Virus record (IMG/VR): IMGVR_UViG_3300037882_001394
Location: 1 to 27,373 of that record
Direction: 5' to 3' (one strand)
DNA from: a virus
DNA: 27,373 nt
Numbering within the stretch: the first letter of the stretch is position 1; the number at the start of each line of letters is the position of its first letter. The notes below the pieces were generated by a model. That model saw nothing but the letters and a program-made list of their open reading frames with translations. It made no database searches and was not told the DNA's origin. Positions 12,076 through 20,746 of this stretch are shown one piece after another. Position numbers and translations under genes: made by a program.

Positions 12076-13828
12076 AGCTGAAATCTCCATTTATAGCACC
12101 ATTAAAAGTGCTCTTAAACCTACCGGAAACGTGGACCTTATAGAATGGGCTAAAAGAAATTGCTATGTATGCAATTCGCCAAAAGGTAATACCGTTGATT
12201 TTAATCTGACTCCATACTTCAAGGAGATCTATACAGAGGTTATCACCAATCCCAACTTAAAGGAGATCAATATATGCGCTCCAACGGGTGCGGGTAAGTC
12301 TGCCCTATTGCTGGCGTTAGCACAGACCACGGTGGCATTATATCACAAGGAATTGATGATAGTGGCTCAAAGTGAGAAGATGACATTGGACTTTCTCAAT
12401 ATCCACTTAAAGCCAGCACTCAGGAAGAATAAGAACATTCTCAGGATGTGGCCGAAGAGAGATAAGGACACAAAGGAATCCTTACACTTTCCACATATGA
12501 ACATTTTCACAGGGTATGCTACGGCACCTAATACCCTACAGAGTCGCTCCGTCGATTTACTGGTGATGGACGAGGTATGGATGTTTACTGTAGAAGGTGT
12601 AATCGAGGAAGCAAGGAGACGTTTACAGAACAGACCAGCAAGCAAGATGGTTAATGTTTCCCAAGGTGGAACCCTAGGAGATCAATTCCATAAAACCTAT
12701 TCCTTGGGACTGTTGAAAGAATACGCTTGGAAGTGTGAAGGATGCGATTCAAGGAATATCTATAAATTCGCTGATCTTAAATTTGAATGCATTAAAGACT
12801 CTGACGGCATTCCCATCTGGAATACTGTATATGCGGAATTGGAATGCCCTTGCTGCAATAAGCGATACCCTGACATTATAGAGAATCGCAGAAAACTTTC
12901 AGAGGGTGGAATCTATGTGGTAGAAGATCCGGAACAGAATTACCTACCACAGCATGTATCATATAATTTCAATGCGCTTGCTCTATATGATGTTTCATGG
13001 ACACAGACGGCATTAGACTTTCTCACTGCCAATCATTCTAATATGCGTAGAACCGCTCTAAAGCAGTTCGAACAGAAGAGGCTTGGCTTATTCTATGACG
13101 AATCAAAGAACGTGGAGACGTTCAACCTAGAGGCAATATCCGATGGATACCTAATGGATCAATATAAGGATGATCCTTGGGAAGTCCGTCTAATGACTGT
13201 TGACGTTCAAGGTTCTCAGATGTGGATAGTTATTAGAGATTGGACCAAACAAGGAGCAAGCAGACTTGTCTCTTTTAAATACTGTTCACACTTTCACGAT
13301 ATCGAGAGAATCAGGGTGGAATATAATATTAAACCTAAAGCTGTCTTCATTGATGCCGCTCACAGATCCCCGGAAGTTAAGCAAGCTTGTGCTCAATATG
13401 GATGGATGGGATTGAATGGCTTGAAGGATACCCTTTATAAATGGAAGGAAAGAAGCGGAAGAACAGTGGAGAAAATGTATTCGTCTCCTGATGCGACAAG
13501 AAGAGTTCCCATCAAGTTACCATCGGGAAATAAAATAGTTCATATCATTAACTACGCTGGAACCACTACAAAGGACACTCTGGCGACAATCCAGAATAAT
13601 CCTAATACAAGATGGTTAATCCCGAACGGTGGTGAGAACTACGCTCAATATCTCCATCAGATCCAAGGTTCCGAGAGAAGAGAGATAAGTAAGATCTCAG
13701 GAAAACCATTTTATACCAAAGTAAAAGACGCAAACCACGGTTACGATTGCGAGGTTATGCAGATAATCGCTTCTCAGGTTTGGCAATGTCTGGTGTTCGG
13801 TGGTGAGGAAGTGAAGGAGGATAGCTGA
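12068..13828 (+). CDS. terL: terminase large subunit, lambda gpA (GpA) family
   Basis: The 586-aa packaging motor and nuclease. The N-terminal ATPase shows Walker A APTGAGKS (residues 71-78) and Walker B DLLVMDE (163-169, catalytic E169). A zinc-binding insertion with two Cys pairs follows (CEGC near 224 and CPCC near 270), typical for GpA. The C-terminal nuclease domain shows acidic beta-strand ends in MTVDVQG (about 378) and VFIDAAH (about 430). Overlap with the small subunit means coupled translation. GpA-type terminases usually go with cos packaging. Confidence 0.93.
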   Translation: MTEAEISIYSTIKSALKPTGNVDLIEWAKRNCYVCNSPKGNTVDFNLTPYFKEIYTEVITNPNLKEINICAPTGAGKSALLLALAQTTVALYHKELMIVAQSEKMTLDFLNIHLKPALRKNKNILRMWPKRDKDTKESLHFPHMNIFTGYATAPNTLQSRSVDLLVMDEVWMFTVEGVIEEARRRLQNRPASKMVNVSQGGTLGDQFHKTYSLGLLKEYAWKCEGCDSRNIYKFADLKFECIKDSDGIPIWNTVYAELECPCCNKRYPDIIENRRKLSEGGIYVVEDPEQNYLPQHVSYNFNALALYDVSWTQTALDFLTANHSNMRRTALKQFEQKRLGLFYDESKNVETFNLEAISDGYLMDQYKDDPWEVRLMTVDVQGSQMWIVIRDWTKQGASRLVSFKYCSHFHDIERIRVEYNIKPKAVFIDAAHRSPEVKQACAQYGWMGLNGLKDTLYKWKERSGRTVEKMYSSPDATRRVPIKLPSGNKIVHIINYAGTTTKDTLATIQNNPNTRWLIPNGGENYAQYLHQIQGSERREISKISGKPFYTKVKDANHGYDCEVMQIIASQVWQCLVFGGEEVKEDS

Positions 13829-13830
13829 GT

Positions 13831-13850
13831 TTGACATTTTCCCTATTAAT
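13831..13850 (+). promoter_or_regulatory. promoter-like element before gpW-like gene
   Basis: TTGACA-TTTTCC-CTATTA-AT, ending directly at ATG 13851 (20 bases from TTGACA). Confidence 0.5.
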
Positions 13851-14117
13851 ATGGGACTGGATAAATCGCTTTATCTTTGGGGAAAGAATTGCCCCGAAAG
13901 ACTGGAACAATTGAGAACTTGGCTGGATGCCACCATTATCAAATGTGCATCTGGTGAAGGTAAGACAGTTGCTTCCACTACCGCTAACGGGATTTCCGTA
14001 GCCTTTATGTCTAGTTCTTTAACTGTAGAAGAATGGATAGCCGCTTTAACAAGTGCAATAAGGATGCTGGAAAATCCCGGTGTATCAACCCGCAAGACAA
14101 TTCAAGTTTTCAGATAA
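13851..14117 (+). CDS. gpW-like head-tail joining protein
   Basis: This 88-aa protein sits between large terminase and portal, exactly where lambda has gene W. The C-terminal half has the pattern GKTVASTTANGISVAF followed by a helix (TVEEWIAALTSAIRMLENP), similar in order to gpW-type beta-hairpin and helix. gpW binds the portal ring after packaging and prepares the head for tail joining. The N-terminal helix (LYLWGKNCPERLEQLRTWLD) is longer than in lambda. Call based on synteny and fold-like pattern. Confidence 0.6.
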   Translation: MGLDKSLYLWGKNCPERLEQLRTWLDATIIKCASGEGKTVASTTANGISVAFMSSSLTVEEWIAALTSAIRMLENPGVSTRKTIQVFR

Positions 14118-14120
14118 TAT

Positions 14121-15515
14121 ATGAGTAATAAGTTAATCAAAGCGGTTGAACCTCGATTTAATAGGAAGATAGTTCCAGCAAAAGCACTTGCTAGGGACTT
14201 TGATACTATTATTACACAATTCGATCACGAAAAACTCATAGGTCTTTCCCGTGGATTGTATCATAACAATCCACTTGTTAAGTCTGCTATTGAGCAAAAG
14301 AGTTCTTATAGTATTGGAGCGGCTTTCGAGTATCGCTCAACCTCCGTAAATGATGCATTCAAGGTGAAAGCCAACAATGCAATTAAGCAATGGTCAAAAA
14401 TCTGCGAAGTATCTGGAATGACATTGAATGATGTCGCTTACCTTGCATCTGTGAAGATGGACGTCGATGGTGATGTTTTCATTTTATTATCAGAATCAAG
14501 CGGAGGATACCCACAAATCCAGTTGATTGAATCACATGCCATCGGTTCAAGAGAATCAGGCAAGATCGATCACGGTAATCTATGGGAAGAAAAAGGAGTT
14601 CTTTACGATAAGAAGACCAAAAGACCTATCAAGTATAGAGTTCTCGCGGAAGATAAGAAAAATGATAAGCTGGTTTCCGTTCGTGATCTAATCCGAATCA
14701 ATGAACCTGCAACCTCATTACGTGGAATCCCTCTGGTAAGTTCTACAATCAATATGCTCTATGATTTGGAGCATTCCCAAGAACTGCTTTTAACTCAGCA
14801 ATTGCTAGCCGCTTCTATCTCCATGGTGGAAACGAATGAAACAGGTTCAAACACCTTTAACCTAGATGATGATACCAACGATACACCCATGAATTATGAG
14901 GTTATCAATCATGATGGTGGAGAACTGAGATACATTAAGGCTGGGACTGGTAGTAAATTGGAGTTCTTAGAGAACTCCAATCCTAATACCAATTGGCAGG
15001 AGTATCAGGACACACTTACAAACATGGCAATCCTTGCTCTCGATTGGTGCCGTAACCTTTTGGGTATGTCAGACAGCACAGGAGTTAATGACAGGCTCGC
15101 GCTGCAACAATGTGCAAAAGCTTGCGTTGATCGTCAGACCCTAATGACACCTTATCTTGCTAGGATTTGTAACTATGCCCTTTCTAAACTCATTAAGAAT
15201 GGGTTTCTGGTCATTGATGATCTTCCTGAAGACTGGTTTGAATGTGTATTTACTAAGCCAAAGTCCTTAACGGTGGATTATGCCAGAGATTCCAAAGCAA
15301 TCTTAGAAGAATATAAGACCGGAATCAAAAACCTTTCTCAGATACTCGCAGAAGAGGGTATCGATTATGAAGAGCACATTAGATCCCGATATAGGGAAGA
15401 GGCTTTAAGAATCAAGCTTAGAGAAGAAACCGAAAAGGAATTCGGTGTGTCTCTGAATGAACTGGATGCTCGTCTTATCAACGCAAACCAACTTACACAA
15501 AATGAAGTTATATGA
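14121..15515 (+). CDS. portal protein, lambda gpB family
   Basis: 464 aa, the usual length for lambda-family portals. Near the N-terminus it reads HEKLIGLSRGLYHNNPLVKSA and later RDLIRINEPATSLRGIPLVS (about 195-214), both typical of the gpB/phage_portal_2 family (compare the conserved RG.P.L). The dodecameric portal is the DNA channel at one head vertex. Charged C-terminal tail (EETEKEFGVSLNELDARL). It follows the gpW-like gene by 3 bases and overlaps the protease by 14. Confidence 0.9.
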   Translation: MSNKLIKAVEPRFNRKIVPAKALARDFDTIITQFDHEKLIGLSRGLYHNNPLVKSAIEQKSSYSIGAAFEYRSTSVNDAFKVKANNAIKQWSKICEVSGMTLNDVAYLASVKMDVDGDVFILLSESSGGYPQIQLIESHAIGSRESGKIDHGNLWEEKGVLYDKKTKRPIKYRVLAEDKKNDKLVSVRDLIRINEPATSLRGIPLVSSTINMLYDLEHSQELLLTQQLLAASISMVETNETGSNTFNLDDDTNDTPMNYEVINHDGGELRYIKAGTGSKLEFLENSNPNTNWQEYQDTLTNMAILALDWCRNLLGMSDSTGVNDRLALQQCAKACVDRQTLMTPYLARICNYALSKLIKNGFLVIDDLPEDWFECVFTKPKSLTVDYARDSKAILEEYKTGIKNLSQILAEEGIDYEEHIRSRYREEALRIKLREETEKEFGVSLNELDARLINANQLTQNEVI

Positions 15516-16233
15516 AATCAATGAACAGGGATTAGAAACCCTGATGGACATGGAACAGTTTCCCAAGTCAGAAATGGATATTACCTCTTTCTTTAAACAA
15601 AGGGAAGCTTACACCGTCCAAGATGGCGTTGCTTATATTCACGTTTTCGGACCACTGATAAGAAACGCATCAGAATTTCAGAAGAGACAATCATTGACTG
15701 ATTACGCGGATATTGTGAACGAGCTGGAACGAGCTGCATCAGATCCCTCGGTGTTCTATGTCGTTATCAGATTCGATTCTCCGGGTGGTGAGTCCATCGG
15801 TTCACAGGAAGTCACAAACATTGTCGAAAGCTTTCCTAAGCCCATTGTAGGCGTTGTATCGGGTGTTTGCGCGAGTGCTGCTTACAAGATCGCCAGCGGT
15901 TGCACAGTTCTTTACAGCACCGTTTCAAGTGAGATTGGCTCAATCGGTTCCATTATCATTATCGAGAACTCTAAAAAGGCGATGAATTCCCTAGGAGTTT
16001 CGAAAGAAATAATCTCCAACGATGGAGCAACCTTTAAATCTGTTGGTGCCGATTATGGAAGTCTTACGGATGAGCATAAGCAATACCTACAAGGCAAGGT
16101 CAACGATTGCGCTCTAAGGTTCCAAGAAACCGTCTTAGCCAACAGACCGGAAGTTAATCCCGAAACATTCACAGCCGCCACCTATAAGGCTTCTGATGCT
16201 GTTCTAATGGGTTTGATCGATGCAGTGATTTGA
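15502..16233 (+). CDS. S49-family head maturation protease (ClpP/SppA-like), lambda gpC type
   Basis: 243 aa. Residues 40-240 show the SppA fold: FDSPGG (91-96) forms the oxyanion loop; probable nucleophile S125 in CASAAY; general base probably K179 (TFKSVGAD). The enzyme removes scaffold and trims head proteins. I chose ATG 15502 since the earlier in-frame ATG lies deep in the portal gene. There is no separate long C-terminal scaffold fusion as in lambda gpC/Nu3; the scaffold is the next gene. Its stop codon TGA is part of the TTGACA element at 16230. Confidence 0.88.
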   Translation: MKLYEINEQGLETLMDMEQFPKSEMDITSFFKQREAYTVQDGVAYIHVFGPLIRNASEFQKRQSLTDYADIVNELERAASDPSVFYVVIRFDSPGGESIGSQEVTNIVESFPKPIVGVVSGVCASAAYKIASGCTVLYSTVSSEIGSIGSIIIIENSKKAMNSLGVSKEIISNDGATFKSVGADYGSLTDEHKQYLQGKVNDCALRFQETVLANRPEVNPETFTAATYKASDAVLMGLIDAVI

Positions 16234-16249
16234 CACTTGCATCATTTAT
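16230..16249 (+). promoter_or_regulatory. promoter-like element before scaffold gene
   Basis: TTGACA-CTTGCA-TCATTT-AT, 23 bases before ATG 16253. The TGA of the box is the protease stop codon. Confidence 0.45.
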
Positions 16250-16252
16250 AGA

Positions 16253-16726
16253 ATGAATCTATTCAGAAAAATTTTACCTAGTGAGGATCTGACTCTTAAA
16301 ATCGAATCCTTGGAAACCATTATTGCCGATCTTCAAAGCGGTTATAATCAATTACAGGAATCCAATAAGGAGCTTTCCGAAAACGTCTCTTCTCTAATGG
16401 ATGAATTGAAATCCAAAGATGCCGTTATTGAAGAAAAGACCGAGGAAATCGAAACTATCGAGGAAAAGGTTGAAGAACTGGAAACCGCAATAGAACAGAA
16501 GACAGAGGAAATCCTAGAAGTTATTGAGAATGTAGTTTCTGTAGAGAAACAAGCGGCAATCAAAGCTTTGGAAATCCTTGGGAATGCTGGTCATGAAGTG
16601 GTTGAAACCATCGAGTCACCGGAGTCTATCGATATCATGGCACAGATGCGAAACCTTAAAGGTGATGATCGCGTGAAATACTATCTGGAACATAGAGAAG
16701 AGATCGCTAAACGCTCCAAGCTCTAA
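16253..16726 (+). CDS. coiled-coil scaffolding protein
   Basis: 157 aa with a long heptad coiled coil from about residue 15 to 100, built of E/K/I repeats (EEKTEEIETIEEKVEELETA), then a hinge and a C-terminal segment (MAQMRNLKGDDRVKYYLEHR) ending in the basic EEIAKRSKL. This layout of coiled coil followed by basic coat-binding C-terminus, placed between protease and major capsid gene, is that of a head assembly scaffold that is removed on maturation. It is not a tail protein, given position. Confidence 0.8.
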   Translation: MNLFRKILPSEDLTLKIESLETIIADLQSGYNQLQESNKELSENVSSLMDELKSKDAVIEEKTEEIETIEEKVEELETAIEQKTEEILEVIENVVSVEKQAAIKALEILGNAGHEVVETIESPESIDIMAQMRNLKGDDRVKYYLEHREEIAKRSKL

Positions 16727-16732
16727 TCACTT

Positions 16733-16752
16733 TTGACAATTTAATATACATA
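16733..16752 (+). promoter_or_regulatory. promoter-like element of the major capsid gene
   Basis: TTGACA-ATTTAA-TATACA-TA, 70 bases before ATG 16803. The space between holds a leader hairpin. Confidence 0.55.
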
Positions 16753-16759
16753 TAAGCCC

Positions 16760-16778
16760 GATCCACTTTCAACGGATC
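16760..16778 (+). promoter_or_regulatory. 5' leader hairpin of the major capsid mRNA
   Basis: GATCC (16760-16764) pairs with GGATC (16774-16778) around a 9-base loop, followed by 24 A/T-rich bases to the ATG. The major tail gene has a hairpin at the same distance from its start (20734-20746), which suggests a shared mRNA-stabilising or translation-enhancing leader. Confidence 0.5.
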
Positions 16779-16802
16779 AAAACAATTTAACAATAACATA
16801 TT

Positions 16803-17627
16803 ATGGCTAATACCTTCGCATCTTTAGACCCATCGGTTGTGTCCGCACAAGCGATGATCGCTCTTAAAAATAAAACCGCTGTCCTTACTCAATTCTCTAC
16901 TGATTTCAGCGGAGAAGTTAAGAGAGGTGCAGTTATCAATGTTCCCCTTTATACAGGTGGAACCGTTCTTAGTAACCCTACCAACTTCGCACAGTCTGAT
17001 TCTACTTCTGCTACTGTTGCTGTTACTCCAGTTCACCTAGTTTCTCCTATCTCCCTCACTTATAGCGAATACAATGCTTTTCATAGCCTTGAAACGCAAA
17101 TCGGTGCTGCTGTTAATAAGCTGGTTGATAAGATGCAAGCTACTGTCTTTGCTCACCTTTCCACTTCCAACTTCTCTGTAGGTCTTTCAGCTAACCCCGT
17201 TGGTCTTACTACTGCTAACCTTGCTACTGCATGGGCTTCTGTTGCTGGTAGTGAAAAGATCTGTTACTTGACTTCTACTGGATTCGGTAACTTCAATGGA
17301 GTTAATACACAGTCATTTAATACCACTGCTGGTGGTCCTGCTTTCGGTTTCGATAACTTCGGATGGACTGATAGCATCGCTACCGCTCAATCTGGTGTTT
17401 ATGGTTTCGTTGCAAGTGGTAGAAATGCCTTTGCTGTCGCTGCTGGTCTTCCTGAGATCCAACGCCCTGATGAAATCGATTCGTTCGTTATCGATCTGGG
17501 TAATGGTCTGCAAGCTAAGATCACTTACTTCTATGATAAAGGCACAAGAACTGAATATATGGCTGCTGAAGCTATGTTCGGTGCTTCTATCGCTGAAGCT
17601 GGTTCTCTGAAACTTACCAAGTGGTAA
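16803..17627 (+). CDS. major capsid protein
   Basis: The 274-aa protein starts MANTFASLDPSVVSAQAMIAL, rich in small and aromatic residues and lacking motifs beyond a capsid-like Ala/Thr/Val composition (SATVAVTPVHLVSPISLTYSEY, FGNFNG, DNFGWTD). It follows protease and scaffold and ends at a strong terminator, and it has a dedicated leader. These are hallmarks of the coat protein, likely HK97 fold of the short type. Codon use is notably biased to GCT/GGT/ACT/CTT, consistent with high expression. Confidence 0.88.
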   Translation: MANTFASLDPSVVSAQAMIALKNKTAVLTQFSTDFSGEVKRGAVINVPLYTGGTVLSNPTNFAQSDSTSATVAVTPVHLVSPISLTYSEYNAFHSLETQIGAAVNKLVDKMQATVFAHLSTSNFSVGLSANPVGLTTANLATAWASVAGSEKICYLTSTGFGNFNGVNTQSFNTTAGGPAFGFDNFGWTDSIATAQSGVYGFVASGRNAFAVAAGLPEIQRPDEIDSFVIDLGNGLQAKITYFYDKGTRTEYMAAEAMFGASIAEAGSLKLTKW

Positions 17628-17645
17628 TCTGAATAACTAATCTAC

Positions 17646-17681
17646 AAAGCCCGGTAAGTGTAAAGCTCACCGGGCTTTTTT
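17646..17681 (+). terminator. intrinsic terminator after the major capsid gene
   Basis: A 10-bp stem AAAGCCCGGT/ACCGGGCTTT (17646-17655 with 17669-17678), then T's and GTGTCCAT. The next promoter-like element begins ten bases later. Confidence 0.92.
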
Positions 17682-17690
17682 GTGTCCATT

Positions 17691-17710
17691 TTGACAATCC
17701 GTCATAAGTA
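17691..17710 (+). promoter_or_regulatory. promoter-like element before 17713
   Basis: TTGACA-ATCCGT-CATAAG-TA, 22 bases before ATG 17713, directly downstream of a terminator. This is one of the best copies. Confidence 0.6.
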
Positions 17711-17712
17711 GA

Positions 17713-18039
17713 ATGGCAAACTTCATATCATTATCCGCCCGTAAGGGTGATACCTATAAGGGCGCGGTGTATTCCATTTCATTATCAGGAACACCGCTGG
17801 ACCTTACAGGAGCATCTATAAAATACCAATTGAAGAGAAACGCTTGTGAAGATCCCGCTTTTGAATTTACAGATATCACCATAAGTAATCCGTTGAGCGG
17901 AGAGTTTATAGTTGAACCTGTAATCATTGATATTACAGCCCGTCAATATCTCTATGATATCGAGATTACTACTGCGGATTCTATGGTAAGAAGTGTAGTG
18001 GAAGGAACCTTTCACATAATCCAAGATATCAGCCGCTAA
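17713..18039 (+). CDS. BppU-N-like domain protein in head module (108 aa)
   Basis: The sequence ISLSARKGDTYKGAVYSISL followed by PLDLTGASIKYQLKR resembles the N-terminal adaptor domain of phage baseplate/fibre proteins (RKGDT...L.LTGA.I), an Ig-like beta sandwich. The whole protein is just this domain. It sits between the major capsid gene and a collagen-like fibre gene, so it probably anchors that fibre to the particle. Its RKGDT motif parallels FRRGDT in the fibre gene at 26855, so the phage seems to use this adaptor more than once. Confidence 0.68.
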   Translation: MANFISLSARKGDTYKGAVYSISLSGTPLDLTGASIKYQLKRNACEDPAFEFTDITISNPLSGEFIVEPVIIDITARQYLYDIEITTADSMVRSVVEGTFHIIQDISR

Positions 18040-18042
18040 TAT

Positions 18043-19185
18043 ATGGATAATTACGAAATCACTGTCGATACCAATCCCGACATTTTCACGGTTTCCGTGA
18101 ATTCGTCACCTGATGTTTATAATGTCATTTATAGGGAAGCTAGGGATGGACAGGATGGATCACAGGGTATTGATGGAGAAAACGGAATTGATGGTATCAC
18201 TCCAATCATTCAGGATGCAGGATCAGGCTTGGAAGTTTCTACTGATGAAGGGAACACCTTCACACCCCTTATAAGCTATCAAGAGATTATCGACGCCACA
18301 GACGTTCAAGATCAGCTTGATGGAAAAGGAAGCCTAGACAGTAACAATCAATGGTTTGGTTCTCAGAGTTTTGATGGCAATGTTACCTTGGGTGGAACTG
18401 TTGGTGAAACTATAACACTAAATGCCCGTTTCGTTTCACATCTTTACCCTTCGACTTCAAACACTAGGGACTTGGGAAGCTCATCTCTTAGATTTAAAGA
18501 TCTTTGGTTATCTGGCAAATCGACAGTAGCGGGTAGCATGTCGAGTGATTCGCTTTCTACTGGTCCTATAAACTGTTCTACAATCACAGCTACAGGATAT
18601 ACAAACACTGTAGGATTAACATCCACTGGAAAGGTTACAGCAACCGCACAAGGATCGTTATCAACGCTTGGAAGTAATGATGTAATGACCAAAGCACTTG
18701 CAGACGCTTCTTATGGTCAAATGTTCACTCTTCTTGATACAACCTATACAACCGCCAGCTCGATTACAAATGTAAACAGTTCCACAACGATTACATTATC
18801 CGCTGGAACATATGCTTACTCTGGATTCATAGGAGCTTACTGTAATACTAACGGAAGCACAGGTGTCTATGTGGAAATCAAACCACTTTTTACTGGCGGG
18901 GTTAGTTCGATGAAAACGATTCAGCACCGTGGAGTTTCATATTATGGTCTTAACACTCTTACTGGTCAATTCATCCGATATGATACCAATGCATCCTATT
19001 TTGCTTCTTGTAACATGGATGCAGGATGGGGGGCGACGAACGGAGTCAGTCAACTGGATGGATACCTAGTGCTTACATCAGCTAAGACATTCGGGTTAAG
19101 TATTAGACAAAGTGGTGTTACTGATGCCACTCGTCCCGCTCATATCATGCCGGGTAGTATTATCACTTTCAGAAAAATTGCCTAA
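18043..19185 (+). CDS. collagen-like fibre protein encoded beside the capsid gene (380 aa)
   Basis: After a short beta N-terminus (residues 1-30) comes a GxY collagen-like stretch (about 34-52, DGQDGSQGIDGENGIDG), a Ser/Thr-rich shaft with phage-fibre features (SSLRFKDLWLSGK; VMTKALADASYGQ), and a ~150-residue C-terminal beta domain with aromatics (GFIGAYCNTNGSTGVYVEIK, TFGLSIRQSGV). The chimeric build is that of trimeric receptor-binding fibres. Its location between major capsid and head-completion genes points to a head fibre or decoration rather than a tail fibre, but tail use is possible. Start ATG 18043 overlaps the TAATATATG context. Confidence 0.72.
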   Translation: MDNYEITVDTNPDIFTVSVNSSPDVYNVIYREARDGQDGSQGIDGENGIDGITPIIQDAGSGLEVSTDEGNTFTPLISYQEIIDATDVQDQLDGKGSLDSNNQWFGSQSFDGNVTLGGTVGETITLNARFVSHLYPSTSNTRDLGSSSLRFKDLWLSGKSTVAGSMSSDSLSTGPINCSTITATGYTNTVGLTSTGKVTATAQGSLSTLGSNDVMTKALADASYGQMFTLLDTTYTTASSITNVNSSTTITLSAGTYAYSGFIGAYCNTNGSTGVYVEIKPLFTGGVSSMKTIQHRGVSYYGLNTLTGQFIRYDTNASYFASCNMDAGWGATNGVSQLDGYLVLTSAKTFGLSIRQSGVTDATRPAHIMPGSIITFRKIA

Positions 19186-19200
19186 TAGACATATTATATC

Positions 19201-19503
19201 ATGGACCTTACCCCTTACCTACTACTTGCCTTTGATGTCTATCCTAAAGTCTCTGTGATTATCTCAGGTGTGACAGTGGAAGCTATCTTTAAAACTTCAT
19301 CCCATAAGGATACAAAAACATGGGGAGGATTAACCGATACATTAACGGACACTTCTATAATGGTTAAGACTTCCGATCTCACCAACCCAAAGGAATTAAA
19401 AGGAAATGTTATCAACCTTAATGGAACATCATATAGAGTCGCCAGTGTGACATATGGTGAAGGTGTTTGCACATTATTCCTAGTTGATCCATCCACTTTA
19501 TGA
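19201..19503 (+). CDS. head-tail connector, gpFII-like (100 aa)
   Basis: A 100-aa beta-rich protein (VSVIISGVTVEAIFK; LKGNVINLNGTSYRVASV) in the place of lambda gene FII, with the typical Y-R-V pattern and final beta strands (GVCTLFLVDPSTL). gpFII-type proteins cap the portal complex and receive the tail. It ends ATGA-coupled to the next gene. Confidence 0.6.
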   Translation: MDLTPYLLLAFDVYPKVSVIISGVTVEAIFKTSSHKDTKTWGGLTDTLTDTSIMVKTSDLTNPKELKGNVINLNGTSYRVASVTYGEGVCTLFLVDPSTL

Positions 19504-20249
19504 GATTAAAGGTTACAGTTGATTCTTCCCAACTCAAAAGGGATTTAAAGAAGTTCACAGAAGCACTCAATAAGGATGCCGCTGATTCAATCATTGAACT
19601 TGCTCAGACTGGATGCACTCAGCTTGCTTACAGAGTGGAACCATACGGTATTACTGGTAAGGCTAAGGACATATCCGAGAAAGCCATTTATAAGGACATT
19701 AATAAGGTTTATTGGACCAATGGGAGAACATACAATGCAGTTAAGAGGATCAATCCTCGATTGGCTGCTGCATACTCCAAGGCTGTTAATGAAAATGATG
19801 ATCAGAAAGCGGAAAAGATTGTTGATTCTGTCATTAATGATTTTTCGATTAAACCGATGGATTCTGGACAGCATTTAAAAGCATCCAGAAACAGCCGTGG
19901 AAGGGTTTCTAAGCCGTCTCCGGTGAATGTGGATAGTGTGTCAGACCTAGAGCGTTTAAAAGCCTTGAAGGTGCTCACAGGAGGCACAGCTAAAGCGGGA
20001 TTCCTTCAAGCTGGTGAATCGTTGGGATCTAAGACAAGAATCCAGAAATGGTTAAAGAAAGCGGCGGGTTTGGGATCATCCCGAATCATCCGCAATGGAT
20101 GGGAAACCGTTGTGTGGATTTATAATCATGTAAAATATACAAGTTCTGTCATATCTGAAACAAAGATCCAACAGGCTGTAAGAAATGGTTATGTAAACCA
20201 TCTAAAGAAGATGCAGAAGCAGGCGGATAAAATTGCCTCCAAGGTTTGA
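19500..20249 (+). CDS. gpZ/HK97 gp10-like minor tail protein
   Basis: 249 aa, basic. Starts MRLKVTVDSSQLKRDLKKFT, then helices and a variable middle (GTAKAGFLQAGESLGSKT). The C-terminal part reads WIYNHVKYTSSV, where gp10-type proteins have a conserved Y.xx.E/YxxxVEY-like patch. Position between gpFII-like and tail-terminator-like genes matches lambda Z, involved in tail completion. Longer than most gp10 proteins (about 130-190 aa). Its stop overlaps the TTGACA at 20246. Confidence 0.62.
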   Translation: MRLKVTVDSSQLKRDLKKFTEALNKDAADSIIELAQTGCTQLAYRVEPYGITGKAKDISEKAIYKDINKVYWTNGRTYNAVKRINPRLAAAYSKAVNENDDQKAEKIVDSVINDFSIKPMDSGQHLKASRNSRGRVSKPSPVNVDSVSDLERLKALKVLTGGTAKAGFLQAGESLGSKTRIQKWLKKAAGLGSSRIIRNGWETVVWIYNHVKYTSSVISETKIQQAVRNGYVNHLKKMQKQADKIASKV

Positions 20250-20265
20250 CAATTCATCATAAGTA
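20246..20265 (+). promoter_or_regulatory. promoter-like element before tail terminator gene
   Basis: TTGACA-ATTCAT-CATAAG-TA, 22 bases before ATG 20268. The TGA in the box is the stop of the preceding gene. Confidence 0.6.
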
Positions 20266-20267
20266 TA

Positions 20268-20705
20268 ATGACGGGTAAATCACTGGTAAAGAATCTTTCT
20301 GCTTATGTGGCACCAATTCTAGGACTTCCAGTTTATAGTTTCGATAGGAATGCAAGTTATGAAGTTCCATGTATCGTTATAGGATATGATTCCGACAACG
20401 GGGGAGAATTAACCTATATCGGTAATTACACGGTGGATGCTTGGGTTAGGGTCATTTATCAAGGTTATGATGATCCTGAGAATGGTTATGGAGACACTAA
20501 AGCCATTGAAGTTCTAAACACTCTGGCAAACAAGACCGCGATTTTATCATCGTTGAATGCTCCATTATCAGGCACAGACACAAGACCAGCAAGAGGTTTT
20601 GGTATGTATGATTATAGCTTCCCATCCATTACAAGAGAACAGGAAGACCATTCAGAGGTTATCAAGGTATCATTTGAAGCCTATACAGTAGCCGCTGACT
20701 TTTGA
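20268..20705 (+). CDS. tail terminator, gpU-like
   Basis: 145 aa starting MTGKSLVKNLSAYVAPILGL, the helical opening of gpU/tail-terminator proteins, with beta strands TYIGNYTVDAWVRVIYQGYDD and a final SEVIKVSFEAYTVAADF. The terminator ring stops tail polymerisation and forms the head-facing end. Order Z-U-V is as in lambda. The stop TGA is inside the TTGACA box of the next gene. Confidence 0.72.
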   Translation: MTGKSLVKNLSAYVAPILGLPVYSFDRNASYEVPCIVIGYDSDNGGELTYIGNYTVDAWVRVIYQGYDDPENGYGDTKAIEVLNTLANKTAILSSLNAPLSGTDTRPARGFGMYDYSFPSITREQEDHSEVIKVSFEAYTVAADF

Positions 20706-20721
20706 CAAATTTACATAAGTA
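20702..20721 (+). promoter_or_regulatory. promoter-like element of the major tail gene
   Basis: TTGACA-AATTTA-CATAAG-TA, 68 bases before ATG 20770. Together with the major capsid gene (70 bases), these are the only two with this long spacing. Confidence 0.6.
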
Positions 20722-20733
20722 AGAGATCCAATC

Positions 20734-20746
20734 GGGGAAAGTCCCC
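20734..20746 (+). promoter_or_regulatory. 5' leader hairpin of the major tail mRNA
   Basis: GGGGA (20734-20738) pairs with TCCCC (20742-20746) across a 3-base loop; 23 A/T-rich bases lead to ATG 20770. The distance matches the capsid leader hairpin. Confidence 0.5.
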
